Of a stretch of 64,000 nt of DNA, positions 40,157 through 48,417 are shown in pieces. Below the pieces are notes generated by a model. That model saw only the letters and a program-made list of their open reading frames with translations. It was not told the DNA's origin and did no database searches. Position 1 is the first letter of the stretch. Each line of letters opens with the position of its first letter. The DNA lies in NCBI GenBank assembly GCA_944384855.1, contig CALWUY010000050.1, forward strand, positions 62,001 to 126,000, in the 5' to 3' direction. Source of the stretch: an uncultured Clostridia bacterium (GTDB lineage: Bacteria > Bacillota > Clostridia > Oscillospirales > Acutalibacteraceae). The translations under genes and the position numbers were made by a program.

Positions 40157-40999
40157 ATGAGAACAGATTTGGCGATAGAATCCCCCCAAGCGTCACGCCT
40201 TTGTAAAAAAGAAAGAAAAATCGATGAAAAATGTAAACATTTCTGCGAAAAATTTTATTTAAAAATAGAAACAGATGAAGATGAGAAAAACTGCGGAAAG
40301 CCTAAAGGAAGCTATATAACCCTTCAGTTCAAGGATCTTATGAAATTCGACGGAAGTGGGGAAATAGAAGAGGAAATAATAGAATCTCTTGATAATTTAA
40401 TTCCGTCAAAACGGGATAATATACTGTTTGTAGGACTCGGAAATTCGGATATTACAAGTGATTCGATAGGACCGCGGATAAGCAAAAAAATAATGGCTAC
40501 AAGGCATATAAAAAAAGAATTCGCCGAAAAAATAGGATTAAAAGGATTAAAAAGCGTATCGGTGATAGCTCCGGGAGTGTTGGGAAATACGGGAATGGAA
40601 GTGGTTGAAATAATAAAGGGGATCTGCGGAAAGATAAATCCGGACGCGGTAATAGTCGCCGACGCGCTTGCGGCCGGAAGCATAAAGCGGCTGTTTACGA
40701 CAATACAGCTTTGCGATACGGGGATATGTCCGGGATCAGGGGTGAAAAATTCAAGAAAGGAATTGAGCCTTAAAACGCTGGGAATACCTGTTATAGCGAT
40801 AGGCGTGCCTACCGTGGTGGACGCGGTATCTCTTTGTGAGGAACTTTCCGGCAGAGAAAGCTTAACAGATACCGATTTGATTGTAACACCGAAAGATGCC
40901 GACATTTTATGTCATAAAGTAAGTGAAATTATAGGAAAAGCGTTGAATATATTTTTACAGCCGGAAATCGACCGGGAAATAATAACGAGTCTGGTCTAA
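40157..40999 (+). CDS. gpr: Germination protease (spore protease GPR)
   Basis: A 280-residue GPR, the aspartate-type protease that degrades small acid-soluble spore proteins at germination. The N-terminal MRTDLAIES carries the family (R)TDLA motif near the propeptide. The core has ILFVGLGNSDITSDSIGPR, VIAPGVLGNTGMEVVEIIKG, VADALAAGSIKRL, CDTGICPGSGVKNSRKEL and PVIAIGVPTVVDA (each in part). The gene is divergent from dnaA and upstream of spoIIP. In sporulating cells sigma-G would be expected to drive it; I did not find a convincing sigma-G box. Confidence 0.95.
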   Translation: MRTDLAIESPQASRLCKKERKIDEKCKHFCEKFYLKIETDEDEKNCGKPKGSYITLQFKDLMKFDGSGEIEEEIIESLDNLIPSKRDNILFVGLGNSDITSDSIGPRISKKIMATRHIKKEFAEKIGLKGLKSVSVIAPGVLGNTGMEVVEIIKGICGKINPDAVIVADALAAGSIKRLFTTIQLCDTGICPGSGVKNSRKELSLKTLGIPVIAIGVPTVVDAVSLCEELSGRESLTDTDLIVTPKDADILCHKVSEIIGKALNIFLQPEIDREIITSLV

Positions 41000-41051
41000 T
41001 TTCCGTTAAATCCACATAAAATTAACTGTAAAATTATGTGGAGATGAAAAA

Positions 41052-42107
41052 ATGAAAAAAGGTTCTCTTTTAAGGTTTATCGCAGTTTGTGCGGTGTGCT
41101 TTGCAGTACTGCTTTACAATATTTCCGATACGTTTAAATTTACAGCTGTGAAAACATCCGCCGCGGCGGAAGACATACGTCAGCAGGAGGAAAAAAACAG
41201 TGAGGAAAAACCGCATGAACAGACACAAAGCAGCGATCAGCAAACACAAAAGCAGGAAACCGTAAGTGAAACTGAAAGCAGTACATCCGAAAGTACCGAA
41301 AGCGTAGCGGTTTCGGCAGAAGCGATAAAGGGAAAAATCGTAGAAAATTATATTTCACCGTATAATGCTCCCCAATCATACAATAAGGTGTATATGAAAA
41401 ACACCAGCGGACAGAATATAGATATAAAAACGCTTTTGAACAGCGAACTTCCCTTTAAGATAACCAAAAACGACAGCGTGCAGGTACTTATAATGCACAC
41501 ACACACTACCGAGACCTTTATGACGGAAAACACCGATTATTATACCGACGAATATACATCGCGTTCGCGCGATAACAACAGAAATATGGTAAAGATAGGA
41601 GAAATAATCACCGAAAAGCTTAATGCCGCCGGAATAAAGACGGTACATGATAAGACCCAGCATGATTATCCTAATTATACCGGAAGTTATACCCGTTCAG
41701 CCCAGACCGTCAACTCTTATCTTGAAAAGTATCCTGATATAAAGGTGGTGCTCGATCTTCACCGCGACGCGGTTTCGGGGGATAACGGAGACAAAATAAA
41801 GCTTGTAACCGAAATCAACGGCAAAAAGGCAGCGCAGGTAATGCTTGTGATGGGAAGTCAGAGCGGAAGCAGTTCGGACCATCCCGACTGGCAGGAAAAT
41901 TTAAAAGCCGCGGTAAAACTGCAGCATATTTTAGAGGATAAATATCCCACACTGGCCCGGCCTCTGAGTCTTACAACGGGATATTACAATCAGGGACTTA
42001 CGACCGGGTCAATGCTTATAGAATTCGGAACCGACGCAAATACTCTTGACGAAGCGAGTTATTCCGCCGAACTTGTAGCCGATGCACTTACAGAACTGTT
42101 AGGATAA
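41052..42107 (+). CDS. spoIIP: Stage II sporulation protein P
   Basis: A 351-residue SpoIIP, the cell-wall hydrolase that with SpoIID and SpoIIM drives engulfment. An N-terminal anchor helix (residues 7-24) is followed by a Glu/Gln/Ser-rich linker of about 60 residues and the catalytic domain with VLIMHTHTTETFM, DNNRNMVKIGEIITEKLNAAGI, VVLDLHRDAV and LTTGYYNQGLTTGSMLIEFG. The His/Glu residues bind zinc. It follows gpr by about 50 bases and precedes a small membrane protein gene, probably in one sporulation operon. Confidence 0.95.
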   Translation: MKKGSLLRFIAVCAVCFAVLLYNISDTFKFTAVKTSAAAEDIRQQEEKNSEEKPHEQTQSSDQQTQKQETVSETESSTSESTESVAVSAEAIKGKIVENYISPYNAPQSYNKVYMKNTSGQNIDIKTLLNSELPFKITKNDSVQVLIMHTHTTETFMTENTDYYTDEYTSRSRDNNRNMVKIGEIITEKLNAAGIKTVHDKTQHDYPNYTGSYTRSAQTVNSYLEKYPDIKVVLDLHRDAVSGDNGDKIKLVTEINGKKAAQVMLVMGSQSGSSSDHPDWQENLKAAVKLQHILEDKYPTLARPLSLTTGYYNQGLTTGSMLIEFGTDANTLDEASYSAELVADALTELLG

Positions 42108-42149
42108 AGAGATTTAAAAATACGGTTTAAAAAAAGAAAGTGAGAAAAA

Positions 42150-42374
42150 ATGAAAAGAAAAATAAAAAAGCCAAGGCAGCAAAAAAGACAGCAAACCCTG
42201 TTTTTCCGCACGGTGTATATAACGTCCGTAATTTTATTTTGTCTTTTTATAGCTTTTTACGGCATAGCAAAAGCGTATGAGAATATCAGGCTTATAGGTT
42301 TCGGAGAATACCGCAGCGCAGTGGAGCTCGGCGACGGTGAATTTTCGTTTTTCGATTTTTCTTTTTATTACTGA
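42150..42374 (+). CDS. Small basic single-pass membrane protein
   Basis: A 74-residue protein with a highly basic cytoplasmic start (MKRKIKKPRQQKRQQ), one hydrophobic helix (about 22-45) and an acidic aromatic tail (DGEFSFFDFSFYY). It lies 43 bases after spoIIP and right before a strong terminator, so it is the last gene of that unit. The layout is that of a sporulation-associated anchor or a membrane regulator, but no family is recognised. Confidence 0.6.
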   Translation: MKRKIKKPRQQKRQQTLFFRTVYITSVILFCLFIAFYGIAKAYENIRLIGFGEYRSAVELGDGEFSFFDFSFYY

Positions 42375-42400
42375 AAAAGGCTTTTGTAAATACGGTTATA

Positions 42401-42436
42401 AAAAACCGCGCGTGACTTAAGTCACGCGCGGTTTTT
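42401..42436. terminator. Bidirectional terminator
   Basis: A 36-base perfect palindrome with AAAAACCGCGCG and CGCGCGGTTTTT ends, serving the spoIIP unit and the opposing radical SAM gene. Confidence 0.85.
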
Positions 42437-43040
42437 ATTCTTCATAGGGTCTTATTCTGAATTGAGCTCCGGTTTTTTCGCAGATTTCACGGCACCGTTT
42501 CTGTTCTTCCTTTGAGGTTACGACATCTACCACTGTCATTACAACTTCCGGAACATACCGCGTACAGTCCTTTGTAAACTTAAGCATTGCTTCAAAAGAC
42601 TTTTCTCCGAACTCAGGCCGTACCTCTCTGCAGTAATCCTCTTTATTTGAGGCGTTAAGGCTTACCGAAACAGAATCAATAAGACCTTCAAGCTTATGAG
42701 CGGTGCTGCCGCCGTATATCAGATCGGCAAGCCCGTTTGTGTTTATGCGTATTTTTATGCTGCTTTTGGATTTTATATATCCGGCAATCTTCAGCAGATC
42801 GTCAAGTCTTTCGGTCGGTTCTCCGTATCCGCAGAATACTATCTCTTCATACTGATTAAGGTCATGCCTGTCAACATCGCGGCAGACCTCTTCGACTGTA
42901 GGCTCCCGGTCGAGCCACAGGGGGTCGGAACCGTATACGCTGTCGCCGTTTTGTCTCAGACAGAAGGTGCAGCTGCAGGGACAGCGGTTGGTTATGTTCA
43001 AATATAATCCCTTTTTTACGGGATAGGTTATTGTCATCAT
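42435..43040 (-). CDS. TatD-associated radical SAM protein
   Basis: A 201-residue radical SAM enzyme with the [4Fe-4S] motif CPCSCTFC (CX3CX2C) near residue 19, FCGYGEPTERLDDLL as the GEP-type second motif, and KIRINTNGLADLIYG. It matches the small radical SAM group linked to TatD-type deoxyribonuclease genes (TIGR04038-type). No tatD lies beside it here. It overlaps the pyridoxamine kinase gene by four bases, so the two are coupled. The substrate is unknown. Confidence 0.8.
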   Translation of the reverse strand: MMTITYPVKKGLYLNITNRCPCSCTFCLRQNGDSVYGSDPLWLDREPTVEEVCRDVDRHDLNQYEEIVFCGYGEPTERLDDLLKIAGYIKSKSSIKIRINTNGLADLIYGGSTAHKLEGLIDSVSVSLNASNKEDYCREVRPEFGEKSFEAMLKFTKDCTRYVPEVVMTVVDVVTSKEEQKRCREICEKTGAQFRIRPYEE

Positions 43041-43873
43041 ATTCCTTCACCTATTTCATATAAAAATTCCTCAAAACAAATACCGTCGGTTTTAGGCAGT
43101 TTAAGCTCTGCGGTGCGGCGCAGAACCTTTGCTATAAACCGCGACGCATGGTATACCGATTCAGCTATGTCCATTCCGTTTACCGCGTCTGCCGCGATAA
43201 TCGAAGAAAAAACATCCCCGGTTCCCGACCGGCAGGGTCCTACCTTATGCTCCCTTACCGTAACCGGCTGTTTTCCTTTTTCGAAAATATAGTTTTCAAG
43301 GTCGCCGTCGCGCTCTATGCCCGAAACTACGATTTTTTCCGGACCCCGGCTGCAAAGCTTTGAACAGATGTCATACAGTCCGTCCTCTGCGATATGGGGA
43401 CTGTATTGGGTGCCGGTAAGAATGCAGGCCTCGGTAAGATTGGGAGTGAGAATGTCGGCAAATGCCGCAAGCTCAGACATTTTCTGAGCCAAAAGGGGAG
43501 AGTAAGTGGGATACAGTTTCCCGTAATCTCCCATAACCGGGTCTATTACCGTAACGGTTCCTTCGCTTTTGAATGCGGTCAAAAAATCTTTGACTATCCC
43601 TATCTGGTCAGCTGAGCCTAAAAAGCCCGTCAGAATTCCGTTGAATTTTAAATCCAGCCTTTTCCATTCGTTTGCGTACCGTTCCATGTGGTCGGTAAAA
43701 TCATACGAGTAAAAACTTTCAAAGCCGGTATGGTTTGAAAATACGGAGGTCGGGAAAGGACAGCACTGTACTTTAAGCGCAGAGATTACCGGCAGGGAAA
43801 CGCTTATTGAACAGCGTCCGAAACCGCATATATCATTTATAACGGCTATTTTTTTCTGATTGTTATGCGGCAT
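43037..43873 (-). CDS. pdxY: Pyridoxamine/pyridoxal kinase (PdxY-like)
   Basis: A 278-residue ribokinase-like kinase: FGRCSISVSLPVISALKVQ at the N-terminus, FNGILTGFLGSADQI, VIDPVMGDYGKLYPTYS, TPNLTEACILTG, and the GTGD anion-hole motif in CRSGTGDVFSSIIAADAVNG. It phosphorylates B6 vitamers to make pyridoxal 5'-phosphate. The divergent gene encodes a MocR/PdxR-type regulator, the usual controller of B6 salvage, which supports the call. Confidence 0.85.
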   Translation of the reverse strand: MPHNNQKKIAVINDICGFGRCSISVSLPVISALKVQCCPFPTSVFSNHTGFESFYSYDFTDHMERYANEWKRLDLKFNGILTGFLGSADQIGIVKDFLTAFKSEGTVTVIDPVMGDYGKLYPTYSPLLAQKMSELAAFADILTPNLTEACILTGTQYSPHIAEDGLYDICSKLCSRGPEKIVVSGIERDGDLENYIFEKGKQPVTVREHKVGPCRSGTGDVFSSIIAADAVNGMDIAESVYHASRFIAKVLRRTAELKLPKTDGICFEEFLYEIGEGI

Positions 43874-43888
43874 TTATTTTACCCCCCC

Positions 43889-43917
43889 TTGTAAATTGAC
43901 AAATATTAGTATATAAT
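43889..43917 (+). promoter_or_regulatory. Promoter of the MocR-like gene
   Basis: TTGTAA (43889-43894), 17 bases, TATAAT (43912-43917), in the 94-base divergent gap. Two AATATTA-type repeats nearby may be regulator sites. Confidence 0.65.
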
Positions 43918-43967
43918 AAATTTGGTAATATTAAAATAATCAGAATAGGAGTTTTTTATATAACCAG

Positions 43968-45080
43968 ATGAAATATATTATAGAAAAAAACAGCAAAAAA
44001 CCGGCATATCTGCAGCTTTACGCTCAGCTGCGCGGCGATATTGTAAAGGGAGTATACCCGCCGGGCAGCAGGCTGCCGTCAAAGCGGACGGTTTCGGAAG
44101 AGACGGGCATAAGCACGGTAACAGCCGAGCACGCGTTCGCGCTCTTATGCGACGAAGGATACGCGGAAGCCCGTCAGCGAAGCGGATATTATGTAATATT
44201 CAGCAGGGACGACGGATTTTCAGAGCCTCCGGCGTCGGTTTTCGGGTCAATTTCAAGACCGCACAGGCAAATTTCCCAGGAAACCTCTTTTCCGTTTTCG
44301 GTGCTTGCCAGAACTATGCGAAGTGTAATAAGCGTATACGGGGAAAGCATGCTTGAACGCACTCCCGGTAAGGGAACGGTTGAACTCAGGGAGGCTGTAA
44401 GGCAGTACCTTGCCAGAAGCCGCGGAATTACTGCGGATACCGGGCAGATCATAATCGGAGCAGGGTCGGAGTATATTTACAGACTCATAACCGCGCTTTT
44501 GGGGAGAGATAAGGCATACGCGATAGAAACTCCGTCATACCAGAAAATAGAGCAGATATATTCTCTTGAAGGAGCGGTTACCGAAAAACTGCCTCTCGGT
44601 CCGGACGGAATAGACAGCGCGGCTTTGTGGAAAAGCCGCGCGGATGTTTTGCACATATCGCCTTACCGCAGCTTTCCCAGCGGGATAACCGCCTCGGCGT
44701 CCAAAAAGCATGAATATGTCAGGTGGGCTGTGAATGGCGGCAGAATTATAATAGAGGATGATTTTGAATCCGAGTTTACCATACTGAAAAAGAGCGAAGA
44801 AACGCTTTTTTCGCTGTCACCTCAAAACGTGATATACATCAACACCTTTTCAAAAACCGTATCACCTGCTTTAAGGACGGCTTATGCGGTGCTGCCAAAG
44901 GAGCTTGCCGCCGAATTCGACAAAAAGCTGGGATTTTATTCCTGCACGGTTTCGGCATACATTCAGTATGTTTTGGCAGAACTTATAAATTCGGGGGATT
45001 TTGAACGTCATATAAACCGTGTCCGCCGCAAAAAGCGCAAGGAAAGCGGACAAGACCGCTTAAACAGCGCGAATATCTGA
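43968..45080 (+). CDS. MocR/PdxR-like GntR-aminotransferase regulator, short form
   Basis: A 370-residue fusion. Residues 1-75 are a GntR winged helix (AQLRGDIVKGVYPPGSRLPSKRTV; STVTAEHAFALLCDEGYAEARQ). From about residue 100 it is a fold-type I aminotransferase-like domain with DDFESEFT and the PLP lysine in NTFSKTVSPALRTAYAV. It stops soon after GDFERHINRVRRKKRK, about 90 residues short of usual MocR proteins, so the C-terminal small domain is missing or cut by mutation. PLP-binding parts remain. It is divergent from the pyridoxamine kinase gene and is expected to sense PLP and regulate it. GGAG lies unusually far (16 bases) from the ATG. Confidence 0.8.
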   Translation: MKYIIEKNSKKPAYLQLYAQLRGDIVKGVYPPGSRLPSKRTVSEETGISTVTAEHAFALLCDEGYAEARQRSGYYVIFSRDDGFSEPPASVFGSISRPHRQISQETSFPFSVLARTMRSVISVYGESMLERTPGKGTVELREAVRQYLARSRGITADTGQIIIGAGSEYIYRLITALLGRDKAYAIETPSYQKIEQIYSLEGAVTEKLPLGPDGIDSAALWKSRADVLHISPYRSFPSGITASASKKHEYVRWAVNGGRIIIEDDFESEFTILKKSEETLFSLSPQNVIYINTFSKTVSPALRTAYAVLPKELAAEFDKKLGFYSCTVSAYIQYVLAELINSGDFERHINRVRRKKRKESGQDRLNSANI

Positions 45081-45300
45081 AAAAGATTTTTTACCTTTCG
45101 TATAGGCGTATAGGACGGTATGCGTGAACGATATATTTAAGCGCGATATAATAAAACTGCCTAAAAGCCTGAAATGCGGCGGGAAAGCAGGCAAAACCGC
45201 CGCCGGGTTTGTTGGGGAAAATAATAAATCGTTTTATTTTACCGGTGTTATGCAAATTTGACTGAGTATTTTATTCTCTGTCTGTTTGCCGCCAAAAAAC
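45081..45300. other. Gap with no gene seen
   Basis: About 220 bases after the MocR-like stop. It contains only GC-rich partial inverted segments (for example CGGCGGG and CCGCCG near 45176-45210) and no ORF with a ribosome site. It could be decayed downstream sequence of the regulator gene. Confidence 0.45.
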
Positions 45301-45325
45301 AAAAACCGCCTTACAGGCGGTTTTT
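45301..45325. terminator. Bidirectional terminator
   Basis: AAAAACCGCC-TTACA-GGCGGTTTTT, a perfect 10-bp stem ending transcription of the minus ricT-holB-trpS unit. Confidence 0.85.
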
Positions 45326-45402
45326 AATAAAATATATGAAACATATCCGCAGACGGAAGCTTCATTTATATCCGTTTTGCTGTCGCGGGTTCCGCTTAGC
45401 GC

Positions 45403-46263
45403 TTAGTCCTGCCGGTCTTCGTTTGCGTCACCGCGGGATTCGCGGCTTTTGCGGTTTTTGGATACCGGTTTTACTTCGCTGCGGTGAATCTTTCTGGGAA
45501 GAGAATCCGGATCGTCAAATTTCACCATAAGGAATCCGGTTATGAGGTTTGAGTCGACGACGGTCGCCGTTCCCTCGCTTGTCTTGACTACCGAGCCTAT
45601 CCGGGGAGTAATGGTATCAAGGTATTCGTATGCCGGCTGTTCGTATTTCAGACAGCACATAAGTCTGCCGCAGCTGCCCGAAACCTTTGCGGGATTGAGT
45701 GACAGACGCTGTTCCTTTGCCATTTTGATTGATACGGTCTGAAAATCGTTTAAAAATCTGCTGCAGCAGTAGGGCTGACCGCAGATGCCTATTCCTCCGA
45801 GCATTTTTGCTTCGTCCCGGACGCCTATCTGTCTGAGCTCAATTCTGGTATGGAAGTGATTGGCAAGGTCTTTGACAAGCTCACGGAAATCCACACGGCC
45901 GTCGGCCGTAAAGAAAAAGACTATTCTTCCGCCGTCAAAGGAATACTCTACGTCTACCAGTTTCATTTCAAGCTTGTTTTGCTCAAGCAGCTTTTCACAT
46001 ACTTTCAGCGCTTCGGCTTCCTTTTTGCGGTTTTCTTCTACCCGCTTCAAATCCTTTTCGGTGGCTTTGCGCAATACCCTGCGCAGCGGCGGTACTATTT
46101 CATCATCGTTTACGGTGTGGATACCTTCGCTTACGGTTCCGATTTCCTTGCCTGACTGCATTTCAACGATAACTCTGTCTCCCGTTTCGGCACTGACGCC
46201 TGCGGGGTCAAAATGATACGGCTTGCCGCCTTCTTTGAATTTTACAGAAATAACTTCAGTCAT
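45403..46263 (-). CDS. ricT: PSP1-domain protein RicT (YaaT)
   Basis: A 286-residue PSP1-family protein, homologous to B. subtilis YaaT/RicT. RicT acts with RicA and RicF to stimulate RNase Y-dependent mRNA maturation and is needed for sporulation and competence. Paired Cys motifs GICGQPYCCSRFLNDFQ and VSGSCGRLMCCLKYE bind the Fe-S clusters of the Y complex. The N-terminal half carries the PSP1 domain (VEENRKKEAEALKVCEKLL; DGRVDFRELVKDLANHFHTRIELRQIGVRDEAKMLGG, in part). It follows holB, the order known from Bacillus. Confidence 0.92.
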   Translation of the reverse strand: MTEVISVKFKEGGKPYHFDPAGVSAETGDRVIVEMQSGKEIGTVSEGIHTVNDDEIVPPLRRVLRKATEKDLKRVEENRKKEAEALKVCEKLLEQNKLEMKLVDVEYSFDGGRIVFFFTADGRVDFRELVKDLANHFHTRIELRQIGVRDEAKMLGGIGICGQPYCCSRFLNDFQTVSIKMAKEQRLSLNPAKVSGSCGRLMCCLKYEQPAYEYLDTITPRIGSVVKTSEGTATVVDSNLITGFLMVKFDDPDSLPRKIHRSEVKPVSKNRKSRESRGDANEDRQD

Positions 46264-46282
46264 AAAAATTTTTCCTTTGCTT

Positions 46283-47206
46283 TTATAGTTGAGACGCCCT
46301 GCTTACAAGGGTGCAGATTAAAAGACTCAAATTTATATTTGTTACAAGACTTTTTTCGAGACTCAAAAGTTCACGGTAGAAAGCCGCAAGAGCCGCGGCT
46401 CTGTCGGAGTTCAGATTTTCTCTGATAAGAGATACGGTTTTAATTTTGAGTTCTCTGAAAAAAAGGTCGGCGTCCGAACGGTTTTTTTCGGCCGGCGCGG
46501 CAGCTTTAAGCATGCCCCACATATCGTTTGCCTGCATACATCGCAGAAATTCCTTCGCAGACACGGAAATTTCCGAATCGCTCTTGCCTTCGAGAAAAAG
46601 CAGCGCGTTTCCGATATTGTTTTTTTGAGCTTCAAGCGCCTCGGCGATTTCGCGGGAGGAATATCCTGTATTTTTTGAAAGATATTCGGCGGCCGCGGAG
46701 GTTTCTGGAACGCTTAAGCTGAGAATGATGCAGCGGGAAATAACCGTCTGGAGAAAAGCCGCCTTATTCTGAGATATCAGAATAAAAAAGGTGTTTTGAG
46801 GAGGTTCCTCCAGCACTTTAAGCAGAGCGTTCTGAGACTGCTCGTTCATTGTGTCGGCGGAATCAATTATGAAAACGTTAGCAGCTGCCATGTGCGGCTT
46901 TATCGCCGTATCGGATTTGAGGTCGCGGATTTGTCCTACCGTAATATTTTTTTTACCGCTGTCCGCAGCGGTGATTTTAATATCCGGATGGTTGGAAGAT
47001 GCTGCCATGCGGCAGCAGCGGCAGTTTCCGCAGGGAACGTCCGGACCGCTGCACACGGCGGCAGAGGCCAGGAAGCGTGCCAGCGTATGTCTGCCGGTTC
47101 CGGGATCTCCCTCTATCAGAATTGCGTGGGGCATTCTTTTTTCGCGCAGGAAACTCATAACAGAGGACTTTATATGTCCGTTTCCCGCAAGAGGAAACTC
47201 CGTCAT
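46283..47206 (-). CDS. holB: DNA polymerase III delta' subunit
   Basis: A 307-residue clamp-loader subunit. The N-terminus has the zinc module CSGPDVPCGNCRCC and the P-loop relative GDPGTGRHTLAR, in which Arg replaces the usual catalytic Lys, as accepted for the non-ATPase delta' subunit. FIIDSADTMNEQSQNALLKVLEEPPQNT is the SRC-preceding conserved stretch and VISRCIILSLS the SRC motif. The stop lies just before ricT, and its start overlaps the trpS stop by four bases. Confidence 0.92.
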   Translation of the reverse strand: MTEFPLAGNGHIKSSVMSFLREKRMPHAILIEGDPGTGRHTLARFLASAAVCSGPDVPCGNCRCCRMAASSNHPDIKITAADSGKKNITVGQIRDLKSDTAIKPHMAAANVFIIDSADTMNEQSQNALLKVLEEPPQNTFFILISQNKAAFLQTVISRCIILSLSVPETSAAAEYLSKNTGYSSREIAEALEAQKNNIGNALLFLEGKSDSEISVSAKEFLRCMQANDMWGMLKAAAPAEKNRSDADLFFRELKIKTVSLIRENLNSDRAAALAAFYRELLSLEKSLVTNINLSLLICTLVSRASQL

Positions 47207-48213
47207 ATTACAAAACCGACCTTTTTCATAGCTTTGAAGTAGGTTTTAGACGCGGTCTTGGAAGCTTTTTGCGCGCCCTCTCTGTAAAGGGTTTCAAGTG
47301 CTTTTTTATCCTTTATTATTTCGTCATAGCGCTGTTTTACCGGCGCAAGCGCGTCGGCTACCGTTTCACCCACGGCAAGCTTGAAATCGCCGTAGCCTTT
47401 GCCGTCAAACTCACGTTCGACCTGCTCGGCGCTCTTTCCGGTTACGGCAGAGTAAATGGTTATCAGATTGGAAATCCCGGGTTTTTCGGGAGAAAAACGC
47501 ACGCAGGCTTCGGAATCGGTGACAGCCCGCTTGAATTTTCTTATTATATCGTCGCGGGAATCAAGTATAGCTACCCAGGCGTTTGGGTTATCGTCAGATT
47601 TCGACATCTTCTTTGAAGGATCCTGCAGCGACATTACTCTGGCGCCGGTTTTGGGAATATATGCCTCGGGAACGGTAAATACCTCGCCGTATTTGTTGTT
47701 GAATCTTATAGCTATGTCGCGGGCTATCTCAAGATGCTGTTTCTGGTCGGCGCCAACGGGAACCAAATCCGGCTTATAAAGCAGAATATCGGCGGCCATA
47801 AGCACAGGGTAGGAAAAAAGCCCCACATTTATGTTTTCGGGATGTTTTGCCGATTTATCTTTAAACTGGGTCATACGCGACATCTCGCCGAACTGGGTAT
47901 TGCAGGAGAGAATCCATGAAAGCGCGGTGTGCTCAGGTACCTGAGACTGAATAAACAAAATGTTTTTTTCAGGGTCGATACCAAGCGCCAGCAGCAGCGC
48001 ATAAGTAGAGTATATACGGGCCCGCAGTTCAGAGGGTTCCTGCCGTACCGTTATGGCGTGAAGGTCGGCTACGGCAAAAGTGCAGTCAAATTCGTCCTGC
48101 ATGGACACCCAGTTTTTCAGAGCGCCCAAATAATTGCCCAATGTCAGCATTCCGCTCGGCTGTATGCAGCTTAAGACCTTTTTTTTCTGTGTGTCGGATA
48201 TCTGTTGGCACAT
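47203..48213 (-). CDS. trpS: Tryptophan-tRNA ligase
   Basis: A 336-residue class I synthetase charging tRNA-Trp. The HIGH-like motif is in IQPSGMLTLGNYLGALKN and the KMSKS motif is DPSKKMSKSDDNPNA. FAVADLHAIT and MAADILLYKPDLVPVGADQKQHLEIARDIA (quoted in part) form the Trp pocket. ATG 48213 is preferred to 48222, which sits on the AGGA site. A sigma-A promoter lies 45-75 bases upstream. No T-box leader is present in the short 5' region. Confidence 0.95.
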   Translation of the reverse strand: MCQQISDTQKKKVLSCIQPSGMLTLGNYLGALKNWVSMQDEFDCTFAVADLHAITVRQEPSELRARIYSTYALLLALGIDPEKNILFIQSQVPEHTALSWILSCNTQFGEMSRMTQFKDKSAKHPENINVGLFSYPVLMAADILLYKPDLVPVGADQKQHLEIARDIAIRFNNKYGEVFTVPEAYIPKTGARVMSLQDPSKKMSKSDDNPNAWVAILDSRDDIIRKFKRAVTDSEACVRFSPEKPGISNLITIYSAVTGKSAEQVEREFDGKGYGDFKLAVGETVADALAPVKQRYDEIIKDKKALETLYREGAQKASKTASKTYFKAMKKVGFVI

Positions 48214-48256
48214 ATATATCATTCCTCGGAAAATGTTTATAGTAGTATATTAAAAT

Positions 48257-48285
48257 ATTATATCATAGTTTTTTTAAGTTTACAA
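48257..48285 (-). promoter_or_regulatory. Promoter of trpS-holB-ricT
   Basis: Minus strand TTGTAA (48280-48285), 17 bases, TATAAT (48257-48262). Confidence 0.75.
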
Positions 48286-48367
48286 GCCAAAAGTCCCGCC
48301 GGTCAACTCCGGGTTTTTAAATGCCGCGGCGTGTTTCCGTAATGGGGGTGTCCGCAATTCAGCGCAG

Positions 48368-48407
48368 CTGCCGGACGGTTTTATTAATCTGCAAAACCGT
48401 CCGGCAG
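48368..48407. repeat. 15-bp inverted repeat after the YfhO-like gene
   Basis: CTGCCGGACGGTTTT and its exact complement enclose a 10-base loop. It has no T tail on either side, but its position 10 bases after the stop suggests a terminator or mRNA-end hairpin. Confidence 0.55.
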
Positions 48408-48417
48408 TTATAAGCAA

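Noticed and set aside
45122-45260. Short ORF from GTG 45124 after the MocR-like gene
   Set aside because: No ribosome site, no similarity to the missing MocR C-terminus, composition not coding-like.
48214-48260. T-box riboswitch before trpS
   Set aside because: The leader is only about 35 bases long after the promoter and lacks any T-box sequence.
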